This document shows, piece after piece, positions 13,730 to 21,838 of a DNA stretch of 32,144 nt (positions are counted from its first letter, which is position 1; every line of letters begins with the position of its first letter). The stretch comes from Vulcanimicrobiota bacterium (GTDB lineage: Bacteria > Vulcanimicrobiota > Vulcanimicrobiia > Vulcanimicrobiales > Vulcanimicrobiaceae), in assembly GCA_013044185.1 (NCBI GenBank), contig JABEUX010000004.1:1-32144 (forward strand), in the 5' to 3' direction. Under the pieces are notes generated by a model. It was given only the letters and a program-made list of their open reading frames with translations, ran no database searches and was not told the origin of the DNA. The position numbers and the translations under genes are program-made.

Positions 13730-14924
13730 CGCGACGATCTGCGACGCGCAGGCTCGCGTCGCTATCTTTGAGCACGTGCCCGGTCAATACCGCGACGATA
13801 TCGTCGTGCTCGCCGATCGTGCCCTCGGCGCGTAGCCGCACGATCCCGGCGAGCGTCGCCGCGGAGGCCGGTTCGCAGCCGATCCCGGCCGCGCCGATCC
13901 GTCCCTTCGCTTCGTCGATCTCGTCGTCGCTCACGGCGATTGCGGCTCCCTGCGATGCGTCGAGCTCCGCGCGCGCCTTCCGCCACGATCTCGGCGCACC
14001 GACCGCGATCGCGCTTGCAATCGTATGCGGGGCGATCGGCACGAGGTCGGCGCCGGAGCGATAGAGCTCGACAAAGGGTGCAGCGCCCTCGGCTTGCACG
14101 ACGGCGATGCGCGGGAGACGGTCGATCAGCCCGAGCGCGCGTGCTTCGCGAAATCCCTTGCCAATCGCGCTGGAGTTCCCGAGATTTCCCCCGGGTACGA
14201 CGACCCAATCGGGAACGCGCCATGAGCGCGCTTCGAGGATGGCAAACGCGGTGCATTTTTGCCCTTCGAGCCGATAGGGGTTGATCGAATTCACGACGGC
14301 GGCGCCATCGCCCGAGCGCGAAGTGAGTTCGGCGAGCGCATCGTCGAACGAGCCCTCCACTTCGACGACGCGTACTCCGTAATCGCGCATCTGCGCGAGT
14401 TTTGCCCCGGAGATTTTACCGCGTGGAACCAACGCATAGGCCTCCATGCCGGCACGTGCGGCGTACGCCGCCATCGAGGAGGCCGTATTCCCGGTGCTCG
14501 CACAGATCGCACGCGTTGCGCCCTCGGCGCGGGCGGCCGAGATGGCGACGGTCATCCCGAGATCTTTGAACGAACCCGTTGGGTTCATCCCGAGGTGCAA
14601 AAACGCGAGTGCGGCGATGCGTTCGCGCGCGGCGATCTCCGGCACGTCGTAGAGCGGCACGTTTCCTTCGGCGAGCGTGACGACCGACGCATGCGGAATC
14701 GGCGGCAGTAACTCGCGCCAGCGCCAGATGCCGCTACGATCGAGCGGATCGTTGCTCGCGCGGCGACGGGCGACCATCGCTGCATACTCGCGTGCTGCCG
14801 GTGCATCGGGTGCATCGGCTTGCAATGCAAACTCGAGCAGCTCGCCGCAGGCAACGCAGGGGAGATCGTGACGCTGGGCGGGTGCGTTACAGGTGCTGCA
14901 GCGCAATTCGTAGCGCGCGATCAT
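13716..14924 (-). CDS. thrC: Threonine synthase with an N-terminal Cys4 zinc-ribbon-like segment
   Basis: A PLP enzyme of 402 residues converting O-phosphohomoserine to threonine. The PLP lysine is Lys120 in MNPTGSFKDLG. Other landmarks are TLAEGNVPLYD, CASTGNTASSMAAYAARAG, VNSINPYRLEGQKCTAFAI and the phosphate-binding VVPGGNLGNSSAIGKG. The N-terminus has Cys9, Cys12, Cys23 and Cys26 as two CxxC pairs, a zinc-ribbon-like module found in one subclass of threonine synthases and absent from the E. coli type. Start ATG 14924 overlaps the tsaD stop (ATGA); a longer open frame to 15095 only adds Arg-rich antisense-like sequence. The 3' end overlaps thrB. Confidence 0.95.
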   Translation of the reverse strand: MIARYELRCSTCNAPAQRHDLPCVACGELLEFALQADAPDAPAAREYAAMVARRRASNDPLDRSGIWRWRELLPPIPHASVVTLAEGNVPLYDVPEIAARERIAALAFLHLGMNPTGSFKDLGMTVAISAARAEGATRAICASTGNTASSMAAYAARAGMEAYALVPRGKISGAKLAQMRDYGVRVVEVEGSFDDALAELTSRSGDGAAVVNSINPYRLEGQKCTAFAILEARSWRVPDWVVVPGGNLGNSSAIGKGFREARALGLIDRLPRIAVVQAEGAAPFVELYRSGADLVPIAPHTIASAIAVGAPRSWRKARAELDASQGAAIAVSDDEIDEAKGRIGAAGIGCEPASAATLAGIVRLRAEGTIGEHDDIVAVLTGHVLKDSDASLRVADRRDADA

Positions 14925-15940
14925 GCTGCGTTCCCGATGCGTTCGAATGGAAGGTTGGGATCGGCGGCGAGATGGAGGGGATCGACGCGGACTGCCTCGC
15001 CCTGCGCCTCGGCGGCGGCGGCGATCATCGCGGCGTTGTCGGTGCAGTAGGCGAGCGATGGAACGAAAAGTTCGATGCCGTTCCGCTGCGCCCACGCCCG
15101 CAACGATGCCTGTAACAACGAGTTTGCCGCAACGCCGCCGGAGAGCGCGACGGCGCGAAACGATCCGCGCGCAAACGCCGCCGCGACGCGAGCCACGAGC
15201 ACCTCGACGACCGCCGCCTGAAAACTCGCGGCGACATCTTCGCGGCGAACGCCTGCGTTCTCGGGGCGTTCGAGAAAGTAGCGAACCGATGTCTTTAACC
15301 CCGAAAACGAAAAATCGAGAGCATCGCCCTCGGGGCGATAGCGCGGGAAGGCGATCGCGCGCGCGTCGCCGTCGCGGGCGAGCGCATCGAGTGCCGGCCC
15401 ACCGGGAAAACCCAGGCCGAGGAGGCGCGCGGTTTTATCGAAGGCTTCGCCGGCGGCATCGTCCCGCGTTTTCCCGAGGACGCGTAGTTGCATCGCTCCG
15501 TCGACGGCGACGAGTTGCGTGTGCCCTCCGGAGACCAACAATGCGAGAAACGGATAGGGCGGCGCTTCACTGCGCGAAAGAAAGGGCGCGAAGAGATGCC
15601 CGTGCAGATGGTTGACGGCATAGAGCGGGCGTCGCGCGGCGAAGGCCAGCGCCTTTGCGGTTGCCACCCCGACGAGAAGGCTGCCGATCAGCCCCGGACC
15701 GTAGGTGACCGCGATACCGTCGCATCGATCGAGCGTTATCTGTGCGCGATCCAGCGTGTGTTCGACCGCCGCGGAGAGCAGCGCGAGGTGCGCCCGGCTC
15801 GCAATCTCCGGCACGATGCCGCCATACGCACGATGAAACTCATCCTGGTTCGTCGAGACGTTCGCGAGCACGTCGCGTCCGTCGCGGACGATGGCGACGG
15901 CGGTGTCGTCACAGGAGGTTTCGATTCCCAGCAGCAGCAT
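14921..15940 (-). CDS. tsaD: tRNA threonylcarbamoyladenosine synthase subunit TsaD
   Basis: TsaD transfers the threonylcarbamoyl group to A37 of ANN-decoding tRNAs, working with TsaB and TsaE. The 339-residue protein begins LGIETSCDDTAVAIV and has VPEIASRAHL, the metal-binding NHLHGH motif with His111 and His115, LLVSGGHTQL, GEAFDKTARLLGLGFPGGP, FSFSGLKTSV, ALSGGVAANSLL and YCTDNAAMIAAA. Length is standard. Start ATG 15940 has little Shine-Dalgarno. It sits 36 bases after argB and overlaps thrC by four bases, placing a housekeeping tRNA-modification gene (its cosubstrate is threonine) directly before threonine synthase. Confidence 0.96.
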   Translation of the reverse strand: MLLLGIETSCDDTAVAIVRDGRDVLANVSTNQDEFHRAYGGIVPEIASRAHLALLSAAVEHTLDRAQITLDRCDGIAVTYGPGLIGSLLVGVATAKALAFAARRPLYAVNHLHGHLFAPFLSRSEAPPYPFLALLVSGGHTQLVAVDGAMQLRVLGKTRDDAAGEAFDKTARLLGLGFPGGPALDALARDGDARAIAFPRYRPEGDALDFSFSGLKTSVRYFLERPENAGVRREDVAASFQAAVVEVLVARVAAAFARGSFRAVALSGGVAANSLLQASLRAWAQRNGIELFVPSLAYCTDNAAMIAAAAEAQGEAVRVDPLHLAADPNLPFERIGNAA

Positions 15941-15976
15941 CGTCGCTAGGTTGGCGCTCGGCTCGCTCCTCTCCGC

Positions 15977-16750
15977 TTACGCGATGATGCTCGCATCGTG
16001 ACGATCGCGCGCGGCACGCAACGCGCCGGGGCCGGCGAGGCAGATGTAGGCCGCCTCCGCGCCGCCCTCGCGAGCAGCAATTGCGGCACGAAGTTTCGGG
16101 CGCATGCCGTCGCGGCACTCGTCGCTATCGAGAAACGCACGAGCGCTCTCCGGCGAAAAGCGGTCGATTCCGCTGCCGGGGTCGCTTGCAACCGCGCGCA
16201 CGCGGGTGATATCGGTGACGAAGAAGAGCGCGCTCGCTCGCAGCGTAGCGGCGACCGCAGCGGCGGCTTCGTCGGCGTTGACGTTGAGTGCCGCCGCTCG
16301 GTCGATCTCGAGTGCGAGCGGCGCGAGCACCGGGATCGCCGGCATCGCGAGAATCGCCGAAAGCAGACGCGGATCGCAGATGACCCGCTCGCCGACGGCG
16401 CCGAGCCGCCCCTCGAAACGCGTACTCCGTCGCGCCTGCAACGTTCCGTCATCTTCACCGGAGATGCCGACGGCGCGCGCGCCGCGCGCGCGTAATGCTC
16501 GGACGATCCGCTTGTTGATCGTCGCGCAGAGCAGCATTTCAACGACGGCGAGGCTCCGTTCGTCGGTCGCGCGCAGGCCGTCGATCCGCTCGCCCTCGAT
16601 CGAGCGCTCGCGGAGAGCCTCGTCGATCTCCGGGCCGCCCCCGTGGACGAGCACGATGCGCTCGCCGGCGGCATGGAGGGCGGCGATCTCGTCGAGGAGG
16701 GGGTCGCTCGGCTCCGCCCCTGGGCGAGTGCTTCCACCGTATTTCACCAC
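15977..16750 (-). CDS. argB: Acetylglutamate kinase
   Basis: An amino-acid-kinase-fold enzyme phosphorylating N-acetylglutamate, step 2 of arginine synthesis. It shows VVKYGGST at the start, LVHGGGPEIDEAL, GISGEDDGTLQA, LNVNADEAAAAVAATLRA and FFVTDITRV. I choose GTG 16750, which gives 257 residues and has GAGG six bases upstream. The frame is open to ATG 16786 and beyond, but those codons (AAA, TAT, ATA, AGG) are atypical and lack a ribosome site. The GAGG lies in a small dyad, CCGAG-GAT-CTCGG, that could mask it. It is separated from the other arg genes and divergent from argF across the ARG boxes. A minus-strand promoter TTGTGG-N16-TATTAT (16818-16791) would start near 16785. Confidence 0.92.
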   Translation of the reverse strand: MVKYGGSTRPGAEPSDPLLDEIAALHAAGERIVLVHGGGPEIDEALRERSIEGERIDGLRATDERSLAVVEMLLCATINKRIVRALRARGARAVGISGEDDGTLQARRSTRFEGRLGAVGERVICDPRLLSAILAMPAIPVLAPLALEIDRAAALNVNADEAAAAVAATLRASALFFVTDITRVRAVASDPGSGIDRFSPESARAFLDSDECRDGMRPKLRAAIAAREGGAEAAYICLAGPGALRAARDRHDASIIA

Positions 16751-16766
16751 CGAGATCCTCGGGGGT

Positions 16767-16803
16767 ATTGCATATTTATGCGTCATATGCATAATAATAC
16801 ACA
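16767..16803. promoter_or_regulatory. Tandem ARG boxes (ArgR operator) between argB and argF
   Basis: Two copies of the ARG-box pattern TGNAT-N4-ATNC(A/G) occur: TGCATATTTATGCG at 16769-16782 and TGCATAATAATACA at 16788-16801. Their centres are 19 bp apart, close to the spacing of paired boxes bound by ArgR hexamers. Each with its two flanking bases gives 16767-16784 and 16786-16803. They cover the whole space where both divergent promoters must lie, and argR is the second gene of the plus-strand operon. Arginine-dependent repression of both sides is a strong inference. Confidence 0.75.
16768..16795 (+). promoter_or_regulatory. Probable argF operon promoter, near-leaderless
   Basis: TTGCAT (16768-16773), a 16-base spacer and CATAAT (16790-16795) form a good sigma-70 promoter buried in the ARG boxes. 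Start of transcription is expected at about 16802-16804, only two to four bases before the argF ATG at 16806, and there is no Shine-Dalgarno. The argF mRNA is therefore probably leaderless or nearly so. Confidence 0.55.
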
Positions 16804-16805
16804 TA

Positions 16806-17783
16806 ATGATCGCCACAAGGCTAGCCCCTCACCTCCGTTTGCAGGGGCGGCACTTCCTCGACCTCGCCGAGTTGCTCCCCGCGGAGTTTCTCGCCCTCAT
16901 GCGTCTGGCGCGCGAGCTCAAAAGCGATGCCTCGGTCGCAACCCGTGCCCTCTTGCGCGGACGCACCTTGGCGATGCTCTTCGAAAAACCGAGCCTGCGG
17001 ACGCGCGTCTCCTTCGAGGTCGCCGTAACCTCGCTCGGCGGCCAGGCACTCTTCGCAACCGGCAGCGAGATGCTCCTCGGCACGCGCGAATCCCCCGAAG
17101 ACGCGGCGCGAGTGCTCTCCCGCTACGTCGATGCCGTGGTCGTTCGCACGCACGAACACGAGCCGCTCGAACGCTTCGCCGCCGCCGCGAGCGTCCCGGT
17201 CATCAACGGGCTCTCCGCGCTCTATCATCCGTGCCAGGCCTTCGCCGATGCGTTGACGATGGAAGAGCGCTTCGGTTCGCTCGAAGGTTTGCGCGTCGTC
17301 TATCTCGGCGATGCTCGAAATAATGTCGCCACATCGCTCGCGCAGGCGGTCGTCATGCTCGGCGGTTCGATGCGCTTTGCCTCGCCCTTAAGCCATCGGC
17401 CGAGCGAAGCGACGCTCGAACGGCTCGCAGAGCTCGGTGCGAGCAGCGGTGGTCGCGCGCGTGCATTTACCGATCCCGTGCGCGCGCTCCGCGGCGCCGA
17501 CGTCGTCTATACCGATGTTTGGACCTCGATGGGCGAGGAGCACTTGCACGAACGCAATGCAGCGATGCTGTTACCGTACGCGGTAACCGAACACTCCTTC
17601 GCCTACACGGCGCCGCACGCCGTCTTCATGCATTGCTTGCCCGCGCACCGCGGACAAGAAGTCGCAGCCGCCGTCATCGACGGCTCGCGCAGCCTGGTCT
17701 TCGACCAAGCTGAAAATCGTCTCCACGCGCAACGGGCGTTGCTCGTCGCGCTGATCACCGATGGGAAGGGAACATCATTATGA
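16806..17783 (+). CDS. argF: Ornithine carbamoyltransferase
   Basis: Makes citrulline from ornithine and carbamoyl phosphate. The 325-residue product carries the carbamoyl-phosphate motif SLRTR (63-67), ATGSEMLLG, the HPCQ motif (141-144), VVYLGDARNNVA, VYTDVWTSMGEE and the ornithine-binding HCLPAHRG (276-283). Length is standard. The ATG at 16806 gives the expected N-terminus; a larger open frame upstream is antisense to argB. There is no Shine-Dalgarno and the start lies just past the promoter, so initiation is probably leaderless. It overlaps argR by four bases (ATGA). First gene of the seven-gene arg operon. Confidence 0.96.
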   Translation: MIATRLAPHLRLQGRHFLDLAELLPAEFLALMRLARELKSDASVATRALLRGRTLAMLFEKPSLRTRVSFEVAVTSLGGQALFATGSEMLLGTRESPEDAARVLSRYVDAVVVRTHEHEPLERFAAAASVPVINGLSALYHPCQAFADALTMEERFGSLEGLRVVYLGDARNNVATSLAQAVVMLGGSMRFASPLSHRPSEATLERLAELGASSGGRARAFTDPVRALRGADVVYTDVWTSMGEEHLHERNAAMLLPYAVTEHSFAYTAPHAVFMHCLPAHRGQEVAAAVIDGSRSLVFDQAENRLHAQRALLVALITDGKGTSL

Positions 17784-18253
17784 AGGAGCGTCGTCAACGC
17801 GCGATTCTCACGTTGGTTGCAACGCGACCGATTCATTCGCAGGAAGAGCTCGTCGCGCTTCTTGCCGCGCAGGGTTTTGATGCCGTCCAAGCGACCGTTT
17901 CGCGCGATATCAAAGAGCTCGGGCTGGTGAAGGTGCCGGTGAAGAGCGAGCGTGGCGATGAAGCGCTCTTTAAATACATGCTTCCGAATGCGACGGTTCA
18001 GTACGCCAGTCGCCTCCATCGGGTCGTTGCCGAACTCGTTCTCGCCGTCGAAGGGAGCGCGAACCTCATCGTGCTCAAAACGCCGCCGGGGAGCGCGATG
18101 ATGGTCGCCTCGGCGATCGACGATGCCGGTTGGCCCGAGATTCTCGGAACGATCGGCGGCGACGACACGATTCTCGTCATCGTGCGCGATGCGAAAACGA
18201 TGCCGATGATCGTCCAGCGCTTTCGCGATCTCGGCGCGGAGGGCGAGGCGTGA
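17780..18253 (+). CDS. argR: Arginine repressor
   Basis: The 157-residue ArgR has an N-terminal winged helix-turn-helix (MKERRQRAILTLVATRPIHS, then QEELVALL and ATVSRDIKELGLVKV, about residues 1-60) and a C-terminal arginine-binding and oligomerisation domain with GTIGGDDTILVIVRDA. The paired Asp of GGDDT are the arginine ligands in this family. The gene is embedded between argF and argG with four-base overlaps on both sides, so ArgR should control its own synthesis through the boxes at 16767-16803. Confidence 0.95.
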   Translation: MKERRQRAILTLVATRPIHSQEELVALLAAQGFDAVQATVSRDIKELGLVKVPVKSERGDEALFKYMLPNATVQYASRLHRVVAELVLAVEGSANLIVLKTPPGSAMMVASAIDDAGWPEILGTIGGDDTILVIVRDAKTMPMIVQRFRDLGAEGEA

Positions 18254-19464
18254 GTACGATCGTTCTTGCGTATTCGGGAGGGCTCGATACCTCGGTTCTG
18301 CTCAAACGTCTCCTGCTCGAAGGGAACGATGTGATCGCACTCACCGCCGATCTCGGTGAGAGCGACGCTGCGACCGGCGATGCAGCCGCAGCTGCAATCG
18401 GGGCGATCTCGGCGAAGGCACGCGCGCTCGGAGCGCGCGATGCGGTCGCGCTCGACGTACGCGAACGCTTCTTTCACGAGTACGTTCTGCCGGCATTCGC
18501 TGCGAACGTACGCTATGAAGGTTGTTATCCGCTCAGCGCCGCGCTCTCGCGCCCACTGATCGCAGCGTTGCTCGTCGAAACCGCGCGCGCATACGGCGCC
18601 GACGCGGTCGCGCATGGTTGCACGGGGAAAGGGAACGATCAGGTGCGGATCGAGTTGGGGGTGCGTGCGCTCGATCCAAATCTCACGGTGCGCGCGCCGC
18701 TCCGCGAATCCCCGCTTTCGCGCCCCGATGCGATTACGTTTGCCGCCGAACACGGCATTCCAATCGCACAGAGCGCGGCGAAACCCTATTCGATCGACGC
18801 GAATCTCTGGGGGCGCTCCATCGAAGCGGGCGTTCTCGAAGATCCGTGGGTCGCACCGCCCGAGGATGCATTTGGTTGGACCGCTTCACCGCAGGATCGC
18901 CCCAGCACGGCAGAAGAGATCGTCGTGCTCTTTCGCGAGGGCGTTCCGCTCGTTGCGGGGATCTCGGGGGCGCCGTTACTCGCTCGGCTCAACGCGCTCG
19001 GCGGAATGCATGGCATCGGTCGGATCGATCTTATCGAGGACCGAGTGATCGGTTTGAAATCGCGCGAGCTCTACGAGGCTCCGGCCGCGACGATCTTACT
19101 CGCCGCACGCGAAGCGCTCGAACGGCTCGTCCTCACGCGCGACGAACTGCGTTTTAAGGCCGGGGTCGACCGCAAATACGGAGAGCTCGTCTACGATGGG
19201 CTCTGGCATTCTCCGTTGCGTGCGGCCTTCGACGCATTCAATGCCGTTTCGAGCGTACGACTCTCCGGTGAGGTTCGCGTGCGTCTCTATCAGGGTAGCG
19301 CAACGGTCGTCGGCGTTCGTTCGCCGTTCGCGTTGTACGATGAAGGCTTGGCAACCTACGGAGCCGGCGATCGTTTCGACCACCATGCTGCCGATGGGTT
19401 CATCCACCTGGCGGGGCTGCCGCTCGATCGTTTGGCGCAGGTTGCGGCGGTCACCGCAGGGTGA
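18250..19464 (+). CDS. argG: Argininosuccinate synthase
   Basis: Joins citrulline and aspartate using ATP. The 404-residue protein begins STIVLAYSGGLDTSVLLKRL, with the N-type ATP pyrophosphatase P-loop, followed by EGCYPLSAALSRPLIA, HGCTGKGNDQVRIELG, DANLWGRSIEAG, EDPW and the C-terminal DRKYGELVYDGLWHSPLR with YQGSATVVGVRSPFALYDEGLATYG. Start GTG 18250 lies within GTGA, overlapping the argR stop, with GGAGG upstream. The open frame extends further 5' only as an argR shadow. Confidence 0.96.
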   Translation: MSTIVLAYSGGLDTSVLLKRLLLEGNDVIALTADLGESDAATGDAAAAAIGAISAKARALGARDAVALDVRERFFHEYVLPAFAANVRYEGCYPLSAALSRPLIAALLVETARAYGADAVAHGCTGKGNDQVRIELGVRALDPNLTVRAPLRESPLSRPDAITFAAEHGIPIAQSAAKPYSIDANLWGRSIEAGVLEDPWVAPPEDAFGWTASPQDRPSTAEEIVVLFREGVPLVAGISGAPLLARLNALGGMHGIGRIDLIEDRVIGLKSRELYEAPAATILLAAREALERLVLTRDELRFKAGVDRKYGELVYDGLWHSPLRAAFDAFNAVSSVRLSGEVRVRLYQGSATVVGVRSPFALYDEGLATYGAGDRFDHHAADGFIHLAGLPLDRLAQVAAVTAG

Positions 19465-20873
19465 GCGCGGGTTCGTTGCAATGGGGCGGTCGCTTTCACA
19501 GCGCGCCCGACCCGGCGTTGCTCGCATTCGGGTCGTCCTTTGAAGACGACCTGCTGCTCGCGCGGTTCGATCTGCAAACCTCGCAGGCGCACGTCCGTGC
19601 ATTGCTCGGGGGCGGGACGATCCCACCGGAGATCTTCGACGCGCTCGTAGCGGCGCTCGATCGCATCGCCGAGGAGATCGAGGACGGAACCTTTACCGCG
19701 TGGGCGAGGAACGGAGCCTTCGAGGATATTCATGGCGCGATCGATGCGCGCGTTCGCGAGATCGACGATGTTGCGGGGCGTTGGCTCCATGCCGGGCGGA
19801 GCCGCAACGATCAAGTCGCAACCACGTTGGCGCTCTACGCTGCATCGCGCGCGCGGGACGGCCTCGCTCGCACGACGTCGATCGCCCGCGCTCTTGCGTC
19901 GCGCGCTGCTCTCGCGCTCGAGCAAAAAAGCGTTCTCGCCGGTACGACGCACGGCCAACCCGCGCAACCAATTTTGCTCGCCTTTTGGCTGCAGGCGGCG
20001 GCCGAGCCGTTCGTTCGGAGCGCGCGACGTTTTGCGGCGCTCGCTCGCGACGCGATGGAGGCGATGCCCTTAGGTTCGGGGGCGCTCGCCGGGAGTTGCA
20101 TTCCGCTCGATCGCACCGCTGCCGCGCAGTACCTCGGTTTCGCGCGGCCCTCTCGTAATGCGCTCGATGCGGTGGGAACGCGAGATGTTCTGTTCGCGTG
20201 TGCCGATGCGTGGGCGACGAGTTGCGTGCCCGCCGCGCGCGTCGCTGCAGAGATCGTTACCTGGGCCTCTCCGCACTTCGGCTACGTTCGCGTCGGCGAC
20301 GCATCGGCGAGCGGCTCGAGTTTGATGCCGCAGAAGCGGAATCCCGATATCTTCGAGCTCGTGCGCGCCGGTACCCAGCGCGCGTTATCCGACGCACGTG
20401 CTGCCTGGGCTGCGAGCGCCGCCGTTCCGCTTTCGTATCACCGCGATCTCCAAGAGTGCAAGCAGAGCGCGATCGCGGCGATCGAACGCGCCGATTCGAT
20501 TCTTACCGCCTTCGCGCGCGCCTTTGCGGATATCGAATTCGATGTGGAGCGGATGGAACGGCAGGCAACCACCGGCTATACACTCGCGACCGATCATGCC
20601 GATGCGCTCGTCCGCGGCGGTCTCGATGCGCGGCGAGCGCATCGTTTGGTCGGCGAACGGGTCGCTATCGCCGAAGCGCAGGAACGAGCGTTCGACGCGA
20701 GCGATCTCCGTGCGCTCGGCGCGCACCTCGGCGTTCCCGCCCTCGTCGCACCACTCGACGCACGTGCGAGCGTGCTTGCGAAAGTCACCGATGGATCCAC
20801 GTCGCCCGAGGCCGTCGCTCGAGCGCTCGATGCACTCGAGTGCGAGCTCTCCGAATGCGATGCATCGGTATGA
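19461..20873 (+). CDS. argH: Argininosuccinate lyase
   Basis: Splits argininosuccinate to arginine and fumarate. The 470-residue product shows QWGGRFHSAPDP at the start, EDIHGAIDARV, the AGRSRNDQVATTLALY motif, GTTHGQPAQPILLA and the superfamily signature GSSLMPQKRNPDIFELVRA, whose loop serine is the catalytic base. Start GTG 19461 overlaps the argG stop (GTGA). The argC ATG in turn overlaps its own stop. Confidence 0.96.
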   Translation: MSAGSLQWGGRFHSAPDPALLAFGSSFEDDLLLARFDLQTSQAHVRALLGGGTIPPEIFDALVAALDRIAEEIEDGTFTAWARNGAFEDIHGAIDARVREIDDVAGRWLHAGRSRNDQVATTLALYAASRARDGLARTTSIARALASRAALALEQKSVLAGTTHGQPAQPILLAFWLQAAAEPFVRSARRFAALARDAMEAMPLGSGALAGSCIPLDRTAAAQYLGFARPSRNALDAVGTRDVLFACADAWATSCVPAARVAAEIVTWASPHFGYVRVGDASASGSSLMPQKRNPDIFELVRAGTQRALSDARAAWAASAAVPLSYHRDLQECKQSAIAAIERADSILTAFARAFADIEFDVERMERQATTGYTLATDHADALVRGGLDARRAHRLVGERVAIAEAQERAFDASDLRALGAHLGVPALVAPLDARASVLAKVTDGSTSPEAVARALDALECELSECDASV

Positions 20874-21838
20874 CGCGCGTACACGTGTGGGGCGCAGCGG
20901 GGTACGCTGCCGCGCAAGCGATCGAATGGATCGCCGAGCACCCACGGCTGGAGATCGGTTTGCTCGAGAGCAAGAGCCACGCGGGAGCGTTGCTCGGCGA
21001 GAGTTTTTCCGCGTTTCGTCGCAGCGATCTGCGCTTTGTGGAGAGTGGAAGCATCGCTTCCGAGCTCGCGGCGGGCGAGATCGTCCTTGCCGCCGGCGCG
21101 CACGGGCAGGGGCGCGATACGGTGGAGCGCTTTCTCGATCGCGGCGCTCGCGTCGTCGATCTCTCGGCCGACTTTCGCTTCGACGAACGCGCGGCGTACG
21201 GCCTTGCCGAATGGAACCGCGATGCGATCGCCGAGGCCGCCCTGGTCGCGAATCCCGGATGCTACCCGACGGCATCGTTGCTGCCGCTGCTGCCGTTAAC
21301 CGCAGCCTTTGCGCCGCTGGCGATCGTGATCGATGCGAAGAGCGGTATCACCGGTGCGGGGCGGACGCCTGCGCTCGGCTCGATGTTCGCCGAAGTCGAT
21401 GGAGAGATTCGCGCGTACGGGCTCTCGGGGCATCGCCATCAACCCGAGATCGAACGAGCGCTCGCAACGCGTGGTTGCGCGAGCCCACTCACCTTTACCC
21501 CACACGTCGTTCCGCTCTCCCGAGGCATGCTCGCGGATATCTATCTCGTGCTCGATCGCGCTCCCGATCCGCATGCGGTCGAATCCGTGTTGCAGGATGC
21601 CTATCGCGCGTCGCCATTCGTACGGATCCTCGAACGGGGAGGCGCGCCGAGCGTCGCTGCCGTCGTCGGTACGAATGACGCCGAGATTTCCGTCGACCTC
21701 TGCGGCAAGACGATTCGCGCGATCTGCGCGATCGATAATCTCGGCAAAGGCGCCGCCGGCCAGGCGCTTCAGAACATCAACATCATGCTTGGATATCCCC
21801 AAGAGGAGGGCTTTCATGCTCGCAGCGTCGCAGCCTGA
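20870..21838 (+). CDS. argC: N-acetyl-gamma-glutamyl-phosphate reductase
   Basis: Reduces the ArgB product to the semialdehyde with NADPH. A 322-residue protein with nucleotide-binding WGAAGYAAAQAIEWIAEHP at residues 7-25, DLSADFRF, the active-site VANPGCYPTAS with Cys131, DAKSGITGAGR, GHRHQPEI, FTPHVVPLSRGML and the C-terminal NLGKGAAGQALQNINIMLG. The loop reads GAAGYAA where many ArgC proteins have G-x-x-GYTG, a mild departure. Start ATG 20870 forms ATGA with the argH stop. The 3' end overlaps argJ by 23 bases and contains the argJ ribosome site. Confidence 0.95.
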   Translation: MTRVHVWGAAGYAAAQAIEWIAEHPRLEIGLLESKSHAGALLGESFSAFRRSDLRFVESGSIASELAAGEIVLAAGAHGQGRDTVERFLDRGARVVDLSADFRFDERAAYGLAEWNRDAIAEAALVANPGCYPTASLLPLLPLTAAFAPLAIVIDAKSGITGAGRTPALGSMFAEVDGEIRAYGLSGHRHQPEIERALATRGCASPLTFTPHVVPLSRGMLADIYLVLDRAPDPHAVESVLQDAYRASPFVRILERGGAPSVAAVVGTNDAEISVDLCGKTIRAICAIDNLGKGAAGQALQNINIMLGYPQEEGFHARSVAA

